Below, piece after piece: positions 1 to 9,061 of a stretch of DNA of 35,075 nt. The translations under genes were made by a program, and so were the position numbers. The first letter of the stretch is position 1. Each line of letters opens with the position of its first letter. Under the pieces are notes generated by a model that made no database searches, had not been told where the DNA came from, and was given only the letters and a program-made list of their open reading frames with translations. Location: assembly GCA_964422365.1 (NCBI GenBank), contig CAYRAV010000030.1:1-35075 (forward strand), in the 5' to 3' direction. This DNA comes from CAYRAV01 sp964422365 (GTDB lineage Bacteria; Bacillota; Clostridia; Lachnospirales; Lachnospiraceae).

Positions 1-1107
1 ATGAGTAAAAGGTTGACGGTAAAAGAAAATAATACACCAATTTACGATATATATATTGAAAATGATTACAGCAGATTACACAAACTACTAGAAAATTTGA
101 AAACAAAATCTCATAGAATCTGTATTGTTTCAGATACAACAATTAGCCAGCATTATATGGATGAAGTATTAGAAATTGTAAAGGACTATGCTGTAATAGT
201 GGAAACTTTTACGCTTCATCCAGGTGAGGCTTACAAAAATTTGGATTCTGTAAGTGAATTATATGAACATTTGATTAAATCTAAGTTTGATAGAAAAGAT
301 TACTTAATTGCATTAGGTGGAGGAGTTGTTGGAGATTTAACAGGATTTGTTGCTGCAACCTATTTAAGAGGTATTTCGTTTGTCCAAATGCCAACTACAT
401 TATTATCTATGGTAGATAGCAGTATCGGTGGAAAAACAGGTGTAGATTATCTTGCTTATAAAAATATGATTGGTGCTTTTAAACAGCCTAAGGCAGTATA
501 TATTAATTCTTCTGTTTTAAATACATTAACCGAAGAACAGTATATCAGCGGTTTTGGAGAAGTGATTAAATATGGATATATTCGTGATTTGGAATTTTAT
601 AATTGGCTGAAAGAAAATACGGCTTCGTTACTTTCTAAAGAATCTGCTGCCTTAGAATATATGATTTTTCGTAGCTGCGAAAATAAACAGTATATTGTAG
701 AGCGTGATCCTAATGAAAAAGGAGAAAGAGCATTATTAAACTTTGGACATACCATCGGACATGCAATAGAGAAATTAATGAATTTTCAATTATTACATGG
801 AGAGTGTGTATCTATTGGAATGGTTGGGGCCGCATATATTTCCTATTTGCGAAAACATATTACAGAAACAGAATTAGAAGAAATAAAATCTGTCATACAA
901 AGCTTTCATCTTCCGATTTTTGTGGATGTTAATTTGGATAAAAACACAGTATTGGATATTACAAAAAATGATAAAAAAATGGATGCAGGGAAAATTAAAT
1001 TTATTATACTGGAGAGCATTGGTCATGCAGTGATTGATAGCAGTATAACCGAGGATGAATTATTACAAGGAATAGAATATATTATAAAAGGAGCAGCAAA
1101 AGTATGA
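1..1107 (+). CDS. aroB: 3-dehydroquinate synthase
   Basis: Second step of the shikimate pathway: NAD+- and metal-dependent cyclisation of DAHP to 3-dehydroquinate, in the cytosol. The 368-residue product has the family's usual length. The NAD-binding stretch LGGGVVGDLTGF is at about residues 105-116 and the substrate loop MVDSSIGGKTGVD at about 137-149. The three expected metal ligands are visible: E187 in GFGEVIK, H250 in NFGHTIGH and H266 in LLHGE. The ATG sits on base 1 of the window, so its ribosome binding site is outside; the N-terminus looks natural for the family. It overlaps lspA by 4 nt (ATGA), so the two are probably translationally coupled. Function is assigned with high confidence. 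Confidence 0.97.
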   Translation: MSKRLTVKENNTPIYDIYIENDYSRLHKLLENLKTKSHRICIVSDTTISQHYMDEVLEIVKDYAVIVETFTLHPGEAYKNLDSVSELYEHLIKSKFDRKDYLIALGGGVVGDLTGFVAATYLRGISFVQMPTTLLSMVDSSIGGKTGVDYLAYKNMIGAFKQPKAVYINSSVLNTLTEEQYISGFGEVIKYGYIRDLEFYNWLKENTASLLSKESAALEYMIFRSCENKQYIVERDPNEKGERALLNFGHTIGHAIEKLMNFQLLHGECVSIGMVGAAYISYLRKHITETELEEIKSVIQSFHLPIFVDVNLDKNTVLDITKNDKKMDAGKIKFIILESIGHAVIDSSITEDELLQGIEYIIKGAAKV

Positions 1108-1589
1108 AAATCTGGAAATCAGCCTTTTTATTAGCAGTTTTAGTAGTGATTGATCAGATTACGAAAATAATTGCAAAACAGTTATTAGAGGGGAAACAGG
1201 CATTTCACATTATAAAAGATATATTTTGTTTTCAATACTTAGAAGGTGGTAACACTGGAGCTGCGTTTGGCTTATTTCATAATCAGACATGGATACTTGC
1301 TATTATTTCACTGATATTGGCAGTTGTGATTGTTGTATGTGTGATTAAATTGCCAAAAAAGAGATATTTTATTCCGCTGAATTTATCACTTGTATTTTTA
1401 GGTGCAGGTGCAATTGGAAATTTAATTGATCGTATGTTTCGTAAATATGTCATTGATTTTATTTATTTTCAGGCAATTGACTTTCCGATTTTTAATGTAG
1501 CTGACTGCTATGTCACAGTTTCAGCAGTTGTTTTGTGTTTATTATTCTTATTTTATTATAAAGATGAGGACTTTGCAAAGGTAAAATAA
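1104..1589 (+). CDS. lspA: signal peptidase II (prolipoprotein signal peptidase)
   Basis: Integral membrane aspartyl protease that cleaves the signal peptide of diacylglyceryl-modified prolipoproteins. At 161 residues it has normal length and four hydrophobic segments. Family motifs are present: GGNTGAAFGLF (about 48-58), GAIGNLIDR (102-110) and FNVADCYV (130-137). The catalytic aspartates should be D118 (in VIDFI) and D134 (in NVAD). The start codon overlaps the aroB stop codon as ATGA, so it is the second gene of that operon. A stem-loop about 150 nt downstream may terminate the transcript. Confidence 0.97.
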   Translation: MKIWKSAFLLAVLVVIDQITKIIAKQLLEGKQAFHIIKDIFCFQYLEGGNTGAAFGLFHNQTWILAIISLILAVVIVVCVIKLPKKRYFIPLNLSLVFLGAGAIGNLIDRMFRKYVIDFIYFQAIDFPIFNVADCYVTVSAVVLCLLFLFYYKDEDFAKVK

Positions 1590-1736
1590 ACAAATTAAAA
1601 CTTAACTATCGCAATATAACTATTTAGAAAGTGCCACTTACAAAATATCTATATATTTATTAAAATATTTGTATTGTTGTATTGGCTGATTGTTTAGTTT
1701 GTAACACTATTCATCATTTTAAATAGTTCTTAACAC

Positions 1737-1766
1737 AAGAGTGAAGGAACTTCAGCTTTCACTCTT
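1737..1766 (+). terminator. stem-loop, candidate terminator after lspA
   Basis: Perfect 9-bp inverted repeat: AAGAGTGAA at 1737-1745 and TTCACTCTT at 1758-1766, with a 12-nt loop, followed by a T-rich stretch (1767-1779). It is 148 nt past the lspA stop, so it could end the aroB-lspA transcript or belong to the repetitive material in this gap. Confidence 0.4.
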
Positions 1767-1810
1767 TATATTTATTTTTGCGGGCAGCAATAAAAATGCA
1801 ATTTTAAATG

Positions 1811-1960
1811 AATACAATAGAACGCTTGCTTTCTATTGTATTTCCAGTCAGGCTGTAAATTTTATGATAATACTAGTACATTCTGGGATGAGTATCCATT
1901 CGGGTATCCCACAATCGATGTGCTTTGCACTGAAAATAAGGTATGAATGGCATGGCTGAA
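1811..1960. repeat. diverged intergenic repeat (copy A) in the 1590-1985 gap
   Basis: The 396-nt gap between lspA and the rlu gene holds no convincing gene. It has a perfect 12-bp palindrome (1811-1822 with 1831-1842, 8-nt loop). This is followed at 1841-1888 by sequence matching 22919-22963, including the shared strings TTTTATGAT and GTACATTCTGG. At 1947-1957 it has GGCATGGCT, also found at 22976-22984. The palindrome closely matches one at 33395-33416. A 72-codon GTG-initiated reading frame across it (1741-1959) has no ribosome binding site or recognisable domain and I do not call it a gene. Confidence 0.6.
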
Positions 1961-1985
1961 TGATTACATATGGAGGACAACCAAA

Positions 1986-2915
1986 ATGGAGAAAATGCAA
2001 ACAACAATCCTTTCTTCAGAAATGGGAAGTGGACAACGCATTGATCAGTTTATTGCCAGTAAATATCCGGAATTTTCACGTTCTTATGTACAAAAACTGA
2101 TTAAAGATGATAAAGTAACTGTAAATGGAAAAAAAGTAAAATCTAACTATAAAATAGCTTTAAATGATGAAATTATTTTCAATATCCCGGAACCTCAGGA
2201 GCTAAATATAGAACCTGAAAATATCCCATTAAATATTCTATATGAAGATTCTGATATTATTATTATTAATAAAGGAAAAAATATGGTGGTACATCCTGCT
2301 GCTGGCCATTATAGTGGTACAATTGTAAATGGTCTGCTTTATCATTGCAAAGGGAAGTTGTCTGGCATTAATGGCATATTACGTCCCGGAATCGTCCATC
2401 GCATTGATAGAAATACAACAGGTGTCATTGTAGTCTGCAAAAATGATATTGCGCATAGATGTATCGCAGAACAATTAAAAGAGCATAGCATTACACGAAA
2501 ATATAATGCAATTGTGTACAATTGTATCAATGAAATAGAAGGAACGGTAAATGCTCCTATTGGCCGGCATCCTATAGAGCGAAAAAAAATGGCAGTAAAT
2601 TATCAAAATGGTAAGCCTGCTGTCACACATTATACTGTTCTTGAAAATCTGGGTGGAAAATATTGTCATGTGGAATGCCAGTTAGAAACAGGAAGAACAC
2701 ATCAGATTAGAGTTCATATGGCTAGTATACACCATCCATTGGTAGGAGATGATGTATATGGACCCTCTAAAAATCCATTTCATTTAGAAGGGCAGGCATT
2801 ACATGCCAGAGTGCTGGGTTTCATTCATCCAACTACAAAAAAATATGTTGAATTTGAGGCACCATTACCAGATTATTTTGAAAAACTGCTAAATTGTTTC
2901 CATATAAACAATTAA
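1986..2915 (+). CDS. RluA/RluD-family 23S rRNA pseudouridine synthase
   Basis: Converts uridines in rRNA to pseudouridine. The product is 309 residues when started at ATG 1986, which has GGAGG at 1972-1976; a longer in-frame start at 1947 lacks a ribosome binding site. Residues about 17-65 form an S4 RNA-binding domain (RIDQFIASKYPEFSRSYVQK). The catalytic domain carries the invariant HRIDRNTTG motif with catalytic D141, then RKYNAIV and TGRTHQIRVHM near the C-terminus. The combination of S4 domain and HRID motif is that of RluD-type enzymes, but the exact target uridine(s) cannot be read from sequence. Confidence 0.93.
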   Translation: MEKMQTTILSSEMGSGQRIDQFIASKYPEFSRSYVQKLIKDDKVTVNGKKVKSNYKIALNDEIIFNIPEPQELNIEPENIPLNILYEDSDIIIINKGKNMVVHPAAGHYSGTIVNGLLYHCKGKLSGINGILRPGIVHRIDRNTTGVIVVCKNDIAHRCIAEQLKEHSITRKYNAIVYNCINEIEGTVNAPIGRHPIERKKMAVNYQNGKPAVTHYTVLENLGGKYCHVECQLETGRTHQIRVHMASIHHPLVGDDVYGPSKNPFHLEGQALHARVLGFIHPTTKKYVEFEAPLPDYFEKLLNCFHINN

Positions 2916-3026
2916 ATTATAATCTAATGGAATGGGGATTGTTCAAAAGGATTATGCAGCTTTAAAAGATTATATATTGAGAACAGGAAAAAATTAGCAG
3001 CAATATAAGAAAGGAAAACATGAAAG

Positions 3027-4052
3027 ATGAAATCAATGATAGAAGTAAAACATGTATCCAAACAATTTATATCCAATAAAAAATATCCTGGATTAAAAGG
3101 GGCTGTAAAAGGGTTATTTTCAACAGAAAAAGATGTTAAAACAGCAGTGGATGATATTAGTTTTTCGATTGCAGAAGGTGAAATTGTAGGATATATTGGA
3201 AGTAATGGGGCAGGAAAATCAACTACAATAAAGATGATGACTGGTATTTTGATTCCTACAGAAGGACAATGTAGAGTAAATGGAATTGATCCTAGCAGGC
3301 AGCGAAAGGAAAATGCTGCAAATATCGGTGTTGTATTTGGACAGAGAACACAGTTGTGGTGGGATTTGCCTTTAAGTGAATCTTTTACAATATTAAAAGA
3401 GATCTATAGTGTTTCAGATGAACAATATAAAGAACGAATGCAGTTTTTAAATAGAGTATTAAGTTTAGAAGATTTTTTTACAAAATCTGTCCGTACACTG
3501 TCTTTGGGACAGCGGATGCGTGCTGATCTGGGTGCAGCATTATTACATAATCCTAAGGTTCTGTATTTAGACGAACCAACAATTGGTCTTGATCTTGTAG
3601 TGAAAGATAACATTCGTCAGGCAATTAAAGAGATTAATGAGAAATATCAGACTACAGTAGTATTAACGACGCATGATATCGGTGATATTGAAGAACTATG
3701 TAACCGGATTATTATTATTGATAGCGGCAAGTTAATCTATGATGGTTCATTATCAAATCTGAAAGATACTTATGGTAAAAAACGTACTGTCTCATTATCT
3801 GTTTATGATATAAAAACAGTAATGGAGGCGGATTTTACAAAAAAATTAAATATACCAGCAGATAAATTTATAGTAGAAGCAGATGAATCAGAGAATATAG
3901 TTAGTTTTACGTTTGATAAACATTTTGTGAATGTGTCTGATATTATTTCTTGTACTATGGAACAGACAGAGGTCAGGGATATAAATATTAGAGAAACAGA
4001 ATTAGCAGAAATTGTAAAAGAAATCTATCGTTATGGTGCAGAGGGTGCTTGA
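3027..4052 (+). CDS. ABC-2 type transporter, ATP-binding protein
   Basis: Cytosolic ATPase subunit of an ABC-2 exporter. It has 341 residues with a complete nucleotide-binding domain: Walker A GSNGAGKST (58-66), Q-loop region FGQRTQLWWDLP (about 104-115), signature LSLGQ (158-162), Walker B VLYLDEP (178-184) and an H-loop in TTHDIGD. The GQRTQLWWDLP string is typical of the COG4586 group, whose genes sit next to two specific permease families, as here. About 100 residues follow the ATPase core. Alternative in-frame starts lie within ten codons; AAGGA at 3010-3014 supports this one. The substrate is unknown. Confidence 0.93.
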   Translation: MKSMIEVKHVSKQFISNKKYPGLKGAVKGLFSTEKDVKTAVDDISFSIAEGEIVGYIGSNGAGKSTTIKMMTGILIPTEGQCRVNGIDPSRQRKENAANIGVVFGQRTQLWWDLPLSESFTILKEIYSVSDEQYKERMQFLNRVLSLEDFFTKSVRTLSLGQRMRADLGAALLHNPKVLYLDEPTIGLDLVVKDNIRQAIKEINEKYQTTVVLTTHDIGDIEELCNRIIIIDSGKLIYDGSLSNLKDTYGKKRTVSLSVYDIKTVMEADFTKKLNIPADKFIVEADESENIVSFTFDKHFVNVSDIISCTMEQTEVRDINIRETELAEIVKEIYRYGAEGA

Positions 4053-4152
4053 GATATCCTTTCAATTTATATGGATTTTGAAGATTGTAGATATGTTATC
4101 TTAATATGGCATTACACAGCCCAAATTTAAAATGTGTGAAAAGAGGAGACAT

Positions 4153-4971
4153 ATGAAAAAAGAATTTAAAATTTATTTTCCATTTGCAGTGAATGAATTA
4201 AAAAGGCAAATGGCATATAAAGGAGCATTTTATCTTTTTATTTTTATCAGTCTTTTTGGCTCGTTTATCAGCTATTATTTATGGATGGCGATTTATGGAA
4301 ATGCAGATGCAGTAACTTTAGGTGGATTGACAAAAAATGAAATGGTAGTATATATCTTTATGGTATATGTAACATCTTCTATTGTCAGCATATCGATTTC
4401 TGACTGGGTTAGTGAAGATGTGGTAAAAGGAACAGTTGCCATGAACCTGATTAAACCGATAGATTATAGAATGAGTTTGGTTGTACGTGCAATGGGAGAT
4501 ATGATATACCGTTTCTTATTACCAGGTGTATTCATATGGATTGGTCTGGAAATATACAAAGTCAATGTGCTTGGCATGTCAATTACACCATGGCAGAATA
4601 TTTTGTTATACATAATAAGTTGTATGATGAGTTTTCTAATTTATGTATTATTTGATTTTTGTTTTGGCATGGTTGCATTTTTTACCACCTATATTTTTGG
4701 TATGCTTATGGCAAAAGGGGCATTATTAAGTTTTTTGACAGGACAATTGATACCGCTTAGCTTTTTCCCAGGTCCGGTACAGAAAATATTTGATTTTCTT
4801 CCGTTTTCTTCTATGGTATATACTCCTGTTATGATTTACCTTGGCAAATATACAGGTACTACACTTATACTTGTTCTGGCAAAGCAGGTGGCATGGGTAG
4901 CAATATTATATATACTTGGAAGTTTGATCTGGAAACAGGTTACAAAACGCCTTGTTGTATTAGGAGGTTAA
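4153..4971 (+). CDS. ABC-2 type transporter permease (COG4587-like)
   Basis: Membrane subunit of the exporter encoded with the ATPase at 3027. The protein is about 272 residues with around six hydrophobic segments and starts MKKEFKIYFPFAVNELKRQ. That N-terminal layout (short basic amphipathic stretch, then a first TM with GSFISYYLW) matches permeases of this two-permease ABC-2 family. ATG 4153 is chosen because GAGGAG lies directly upstream; an in-frame ATG at 4132 lacks that. The end overlaps the ribosome binding site of the next gene and leaves only 2 nt between genes. Confidence 0.88.
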   Translation: MKKEFKIYFPFAVNELKRQMAYKGAFYLFIFISLFGSFISYYLWMAIYGNADAVTLGGLTKNEMVVYIFMVYVTSSIVSISISDWVSEDVVKGTVAMNLIKPIDYRMSLVVRAMGDMIYRFLLPGVFIWIGLEIYKVNVLGMSITPWQNILLYIISCMMSFLIYVLFDFCFGMVAFFTTYIFGMLMAKGALLSFLTGQLIPLSFFPGPVQKIFDFLPFSSMVYTPVMIYLGKYTGTTLILVLAKQVAWVAILYILGSLIWKQVTKRLVVLGG

Positions 4972-4973
4972 AA

Positions 4974-5777
4974 ATGGTGTTGAAAACAATAAAAAGATAT
5001 ATAAGATTATATAAAGTTCTGGTTATACAGTTTTTTAAAATGATTATGCAGTCTAAGGTAGATTTTTTGATGGGGCTGTTGGGATTTTTCTTTACACAAA
5101 TTTTAGGAATTGCATTTTTATATCTGGTATTTCAGCAAATTCCATCATTAAATGGCTGGACTTTTGACCAGTTGATTTTTATTTATGGATTTGCACAGAT
5201 TCCAAGAGGAATTGATCATCTGTTTACAGATAATGTTTGGATGATAGCATGGAGATTGGTCATTTCTGGAGATTTTGACAGGTATATGTTGCGGCCTATG
5301 AATATATTTTTTCAGGTAATTAGTGAAAAACTGCAGCCTGATGCAGTTGGAGAACTGTTGGTAGGCACTATTTTAATAATACGTTCCTTGACAAAAGGAG
5401 TAGTGATTGTGGATGCTGTTCATATGTTATTGTTTTTTATATCTGTTATTGCAGGTGCAGTTATATATACATCCATTAAATTGTTTTTTGCTTCGTTTTC
5501 TTTCTGGGTCAAACAGAGTGGTCCTATCTTACAGGTAGCCTATGAAATGGCAGATTTTGCAAAGTATCCTACAGAAATTTATGCAAAGGTAATTCGTTTT
5601 ATTATTACATGGATTATTCCTTTCGCATTTGTAGCTTACCTGCCTGCCGGTTATTTTCTCGGACATGGAGAAGGATATCTGATTGCCATTGAATGTGGCA
5701 TTGCAATGGTGTTTTGGATGATAGCATATACTGTTTTTCATAGAGGAATCAGAGCTTATGAAAGTGCCGGGAATTAA
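4974..5777 (+). CDS. ABC-2 type transporter permease (COG3694-like)
   Basis: Second membrane subunit of the same transporter, 267 residues, about six TM segments. ATG 4974 is preceded by AGGAGG at 4962-4967, inside the end of the previous permease gene; an upstream in-frame start at 4893 would lie within that gene and is rejected. The segment FGFAQIPRGIDHLF-like region (around residues 62-80) and the FDRYMLRPMN string are typical of this permease family. The last 20 nt overlap the downstream DUF2809 gene, so all four genes from 3027 probably form one transcript. Confidence 0.88.
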   Translation: MVLKTIKRYIRLYKVLVIQFFKMIMQSKVDFLMGLLGFFFTQILGIAFLYLVFQQIPSLNGWTFDQLIFIYGFAQIPRGIDHLFTDNVWMIAWRLVISGDFDRYMLRPMNIFFQVISEKLQPDAVGELLVGTILIIRSLTKGVVIVDAVHMLLFFISVIAGAVIYTSIKLFFASFSFWVKQSGPILQVAYEMADFAKYPTEIYAKVIRFIITWIIPFAFVAYLPAGYFLGHGEGYLIAIECGIAMVFWMIAYTVFHRGIRAYESAGN

Positions 5778-6174
5778 CAACAAGTTTTTTTTCAGAATTT
5801 TATATATTTTGTTCAGTATAGCATTGATTATTATTGAAGTTTTGATTGCACTTTATATTCATGATGATTTTATCAGACCTTATGTGGGAGATGTATTAGT
5901 TGTTATTGTAATTTATATGTTTATCAGAATATGGTTTCCCAAAAAAGTCCGATTGCTGCCATTATATGTATTTTTATTTGCATCAGGGATGGAACTATTG
6001 CAATATTTTGAAATTGTAACATTATTGGGGCTTGAGAATAATGTGTTTATGCGTGTCTTAATTGGTACCGTTTTTGATGTGAAGGACATAGTGTGTTATG
6101 CAGTTGGATGTGTTATTTTGGCAGGATATGAGGTTGTAGTTTATTATTTGGAAGAAAGGACATATCATAAGTGA
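5758..6174 (+). CDS. DUF2809-family membrane protein
   Basis: Small membrane protein of 138 residues with four predicted TM helices. The pattern EVLIALYIHDDFIRPYVGD followed by VIYMFIR in the second helix is that of DUF2809 proteins, whose function is unknown. It starts inside the last 20 nt of the second ABC permease with AGAGGA about 10 nt upstream of the ATG, so it is likely co-expressed with the exporter. Whether it works with the transporter is not shown by the sequence. Confidence 0.8.
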   Translation: MKVPGINNKFFFRILYILFSIALIIIEVLIALYIHDDFIRPYVGDVLVVIVIYMFIRIWFPKKVRLLPLYVFLFASGMELLQYFEIVTLLGLENNVFMRVLIGTVFDVKDIVCYAVGCVILAGYEVVVYYLEERTYHK

Positions 6175-6382
6175 ATGTATGAAATATTTTCCATAAAATT
6201 TTTATAATCTATTTACTTTTTTATAAAACTAACCGATATTATATATAAGTTATAATCTGATTAAGATTATAAGAATTGAAACTATAACAATGAATACTCA
6301 ATGGTATATCATATGCAGGGAAGATGCAAGATGGCAAATCTGGATTTCTGCTGCATATTGATAAAAAAAGGAGGAATAAAGA

Positions 6383-7042
6383 ATGAGTGTAAATGCAACT
6401 ACAACTACAACAGAAACTTATGCTTCTTATAATGCTAATGCTGCAACAACAGAAAACGTAACTAAAAATGACAATACTGCAACAGAAAACAGTTCATCAG
6501 CAAATAAAACTACCACAACAGAAGCTGCAGTTTATGAGAAAACTTCAGAAGATGATAAGAAGGCAACATATTCTGTAAACAAAATGAGCGCAAAAGATAG
6601 AAGTGCTTTGGTGGACAAATTAAAAGCAGATCAGGAATCAAGACAACAGCAGTTAGTAAGCCTTGTACATAAAATGATGTCTGGCCAGGCAAAGTCATTT
6701 GGTATAGCCAATAATGATGAAGACAGCATTTGGAAATTCCTTGCAAGTGGTAATTTTACTGTAGATGCAGCAACAAAAGCACAGGCACAGGAAGATATTT
6801 CAGAAAATGGTTATTATGGAGTAAAACAGACATCACAGCGTCTTTTTGATTTTGCAAGTGCATTGGCAGGTGATGATGTAGATCAGATGAAAAAAATGCA
6901 GGCAGCAATTGAAAAAGGCTACAAACAGGCAACAAAATCATGGGGCAGAGAATTACCAAGCATTTGTAAAGATACTTTAGATGCAACTAACAAATTGTTT
7001 GATAATTATTATGCTTCTAAAACAACAGAAACAGCAGAGTAA
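6383..7042 (+). CDS. uncharacterised Thr-rich cytosolic-type protein
   Basis: 219 residues; I do not recognise a named domain. Residues 1-60 are low-complexity, rich in Thr, Asn and Ala, without a signal peptide. Residues about 68-215 are predicted helical and look conserved in character (SALVDKLKADQESRQQQL, then GYYGVKQTSQRLFDFASAL, then ATKSWGRELPSI). A strong AGGAGG site lies 9 nt before the ATG. It is monocistronic: a 208-nt gap precedes it and a strong terminator follows. The string ACCGATAT at 6232-6239 resembles a sigma-28 -10 element, but no good -35 partner is visible at the right distance. My impression is that similar proteins occur widely in Lachnospiraceae; this is unverified. 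Confidence 0.8.
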   Translation: MSVNATTTTTETYASYNANAATTENVTKNDNTATENSSSANKTTTTEAAVYEKTSEDDKKATYSVNKMSAKDRSALVDKLKADQESRQQQLVSLVHKMMSGQAKSFGIANNDEDSIWKFLASGNFTVDAATKAQAQEDISENGYYGVKQTSQRLFDFASALAGDDVDQMKKMQAAIEKGYKQATKSWGRELPSICKDTLDATNKLFDNYYASKTTETAE

Positions 7043-7119
7043 ATTAAGGTATTATTGCTCATCTGTTTTATAAAATATAGCAAAGAAAACATGATATATT
7101 ATAGAAGTATAAGTTGATG

Positions 7120-7166
7120 AAGCATACTTGGTAATTGAGATATTGCCAAGTATGCTTTACTTTTTT
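7120..7166 (+). terminator. Rho-independent terminator
   Basis: Perfect 12-bp stem (AAGCATACTTGG at 7120-7131, CCAAGTATGCTT at 7146-7157) with a 14-nt loop, followed by TACTTTTTT. It separates the gene at 6383 from the lipid operon that begins at 7287. Confidence 0.85.
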
Positions 7167-7286
7167 AAGACCATCCTGTAACACAAAATAATGGTATATG
7201 GGATGGCAATTTGCACAATTATTCACAAAGTATATGTAGTTTCCCAATTGCTTGTGTTATGTAAGACGAAAGATTTGGTAGAAGAT

Positions 7287-7643
7287 ATGAGAAAAAATAA
7301 GAATTTTTTACAAAGCATACGATGTGCTGTAAGAGGAATATATGATGGATTTCAGTCAGAACGTAATTTTAAAATCTATTGTGTCATTGCAACATTATTT
7401 TTCATTGGAAATATAGCATTAAAGGTTAGCAGATATGAGTATTGTCTGTTTATCATTTTAACTGCAATGGTGTTTTTAACAGAATATATCAATACCTCAA
7501 TAGAACGAATCGTGGACACAATAGGAAAAGAAATCAAAGAAGATTATCGATTTATCAAAGATGTTGCGGCAGGTGCCGTTTTGGTCAGTGGAATTGCCTT
7601 CTTTATTGTGGAGGGAATTCTTTTATTGCCATATATTATGTGA
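7287..7643 (+). CDS. dgkA: diacylglycerol kinase / undecaprenol kinase family
   Basis: Small membrane kinase that phosphorylates a lipid alcohol; in Firmicutes the family member usually acts on undecaprenol. The 118-residue product has three hydrophobic helices. The family signature is intact at residues 66-77: E66, N69, S71, E73 and D77 in EYINTSIERIVD, and the N-terminal catalytic Glu lies in ERNFK (E25). ATG 7287 is preferred over an in-frame start at 7191 because the family begins about here; its ribosome binding site (GTAGAAG) is weak. It is the first gene after a terminator and lies 21 nt before the CarS-like gene, so it probably heads the lipid operon. Confidence 0.9.
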   Translation: MRKNKNFLQSIRCAVRGIYDGFQSERNFKIYCVIATLFFIGNIALKVSRYEYCLFIILTAMVFLTEYINTSIERIVDTIGKEIKEDYRFIKDVAAGAVLVSGIAFFIVEGILLLPYIM

Positions 7644-7664
7644 TATAGAGAGCAGGATGATAAT

Positions 7665-8240
7665 ATGATTGGAAAAATGTATGTCACAATGATGCCAGTG
7701 ATTTTGGCTGGTGTTTTAAATATGTGTTTTGTAAAAACAAGTTTGTATCAAAAGTGGAAGATGCCAATGGATAACGGGAAAACCGGGAAAGATGGAAAAC
7801 GCTTACTAGGAGATAATAAAACATGGGTTGGTTTCCTGGGGATGATTGTGTTTGCTATGATTTCTCAGACTGTCTGGGGTGCTGTCTGCAAAAAGTGGCT
7901 GCAGGGATGGAACTATATTTATGATTATCAGCCCAACGCACTGCCTCAAAATTTGTTATTTGGCACATTATTGGGACTGGCATATGTTTTATTTGAATTA
8001 CCTAACAGTTTTCTAAAACGCCGGTTGGATATTCCGGCGGGGAAAACGGTGTCCGGTGCCAAAGGTGTAGTATTTTTTCTCATTGATCAGATAGATTCTT
8101 TGTTTGGTGTAGGATTTGTTTTGGCATGTCTTTATCCTATGCCGGTTTGGCAGTATGTTCTCTATATTTTATTGGGTGCGGTAACACATATCGAAGTAAA
8201 TTTTATTTTATATCATTTTAAAATCAGGAAGAATTTGTGA
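7665..8240 (+). CDS. CarS-like CDP-lipid synthase (CDP-archaeol synthase family)
   Basis: Membrane cytidylyltransferase-type protein of 191 residues with about five TM segments. Residues 36-58 (DNGKTGKDGKRLLGDNKTW) fit the CarS-like family motif, and the second half has LPNSFLKRRLDIPAG followed by LIDQIDSLFG, also family-typical. CarS uses CTP to activate a phosphatidic-acid analogue (archaeal unsaturated archaetidic acid); bacterial members are usually unstudied. The following two genes use exactly such a CDP-lipid as substrate or act downstream of it. It is distinct in motif from the usual bacterial CdsA. The natural substrate, acyl- or prenyl-based, cannot be told from sequence. Confidence 0.82.
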   Translation: MIGKMYVTMMPVILAGVLNMCFVKTSLYQKWKMPMDNGKTGKDGKRLLGDNKTWVGFLGMIVFAMISQTVWGAVCKKWLQGWNYIYDYQPNALPQNLLFGTLLGLAYVLFELPNSFLKRRLDIPAGKTVSGAKGVVFFLIDQIDSLFGVGFVLACLYPMPVWQYVLYILLGAVTHIEVNFILYHFKIRKNL

Positions 8241-8324
8241 GATGAAGTAAATACCCTGCAGTAATCCGGCAGGAAACAAACTTGTCTACACAGAAAAAAT
8301 AGTCATAGCTTTGGAGGAAATTGT

Positions 8325-8939
8325 ATGATTGGAATATATAACAAGTCTGTTATTTTAACTTACATTGGAGCCTGTTTGTCCATTATAGGAATGGGAATAG
8401 CAGTTTATGGCAGACTGTCTATTGCAATGATATGTCTGATCCTAGCAGGAATTTGTGACTTGTTTGACGGAGTGATTGCAAGAAAATGCCAAAGGACAGA
8501 AAAAGAGAAAGCGTTTGGTGTACAGATTGATTCTTTAACAGATATGATTTCATTTATTGCATTTCCTTGTGTTATAGGAATATTCTGGATGCGGCAAACA
8601 GGGATAATAATGTATCTGGTGTTGGCACTCTATACTGTATGTGGTATCATTCGTTTGGCATGGTTTAATATTCAGGCAGATAGTGATGCACCGCATCATT
8701 ATTATGATGGACTGCCGGTAACATATGCTGCATTGATTCTGCCAATCTGTTATCTTGGAAAAGCATTGATGACAGATAAATGTTTTTCAGTAATGGCAAT
8801 GGTTGTATATGTAATAGTATCAATACTATTTATATTAAAAATAAAGATTAAAAAACCAAGTGGAATCTGGTATGGCATATTTGCTATATTGGCATTGATT
8901 GTTATTATACTTTTATATACTAAGTACAACAAATATTGA
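8325..8939 (+). CDS. pssA: CDP-alcohol phosphatidyltransferase (PssA-type, phosphatidylserine synthase-like)
   Basis: Integral membrane enzyme that swaps CMP on a CDP-lipid for an alcohol, most likely L-serine. The CDP-alcohol motif is complete: D45, D48, G49, A52, R53, G65, D69, D73 (CDLFDGVIAR ... GVQIDSLTD). There are 11 residues between AR and G instead of the usual 8, a spacing I associate with clostridial members. Length is 204 residues with about six TM helices. GGAGG lies 8 nt before the ATG. A Psd-type decarboxylase is next, which supports serine as the head group. Confidence 0.88.
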   Translation: MIGIYNKSVILTYIGACLSIIGMGIAVYGRLSIAMICLILAGICDLFDGVIARKCQRTEKEKAFGVQIDSLTDMISFIAFPCVIGIFWMRQTGIIMYLVLALYTVCGIIRLAWFNIQADSDAPHHYYDGLPVTYAALILPICYLGKALMTDKCFSVMAMVVYVIVSILFILKIKIKKPSGIWYGIFAILALIVIILLYTKYNKY

Positions 8940-9061
8940 GTGAAAGCTGTGGGGGAATTTAAATTGACCCTTACAACAGCTACCAAATGAAAATGCAAAT
9001 ATTTCTGCATTACAAATGCATGCGGGAAGGTTCATGATTTATGGGAATAAAGGAGAAATGA

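Noticed and set aside
1741..1959. 72-codon GTG-initiated frame
   Set aside because: No ribosome binding site, no recognisable domain, and it runs through a hairpin and a repeat copy.
4893..4973. N-terminal extension of the second ABC permease
   Set aside because: It lies within the preceding permease gene, while AGGAGG precedes ATG 4974.
8945..8981. AGCTGT/ACAGCT stem between pssA and psd as a terminator
   Set aside because: Only six pairs with a long loop and no U-tract; the genes are more likely cotranscribed.
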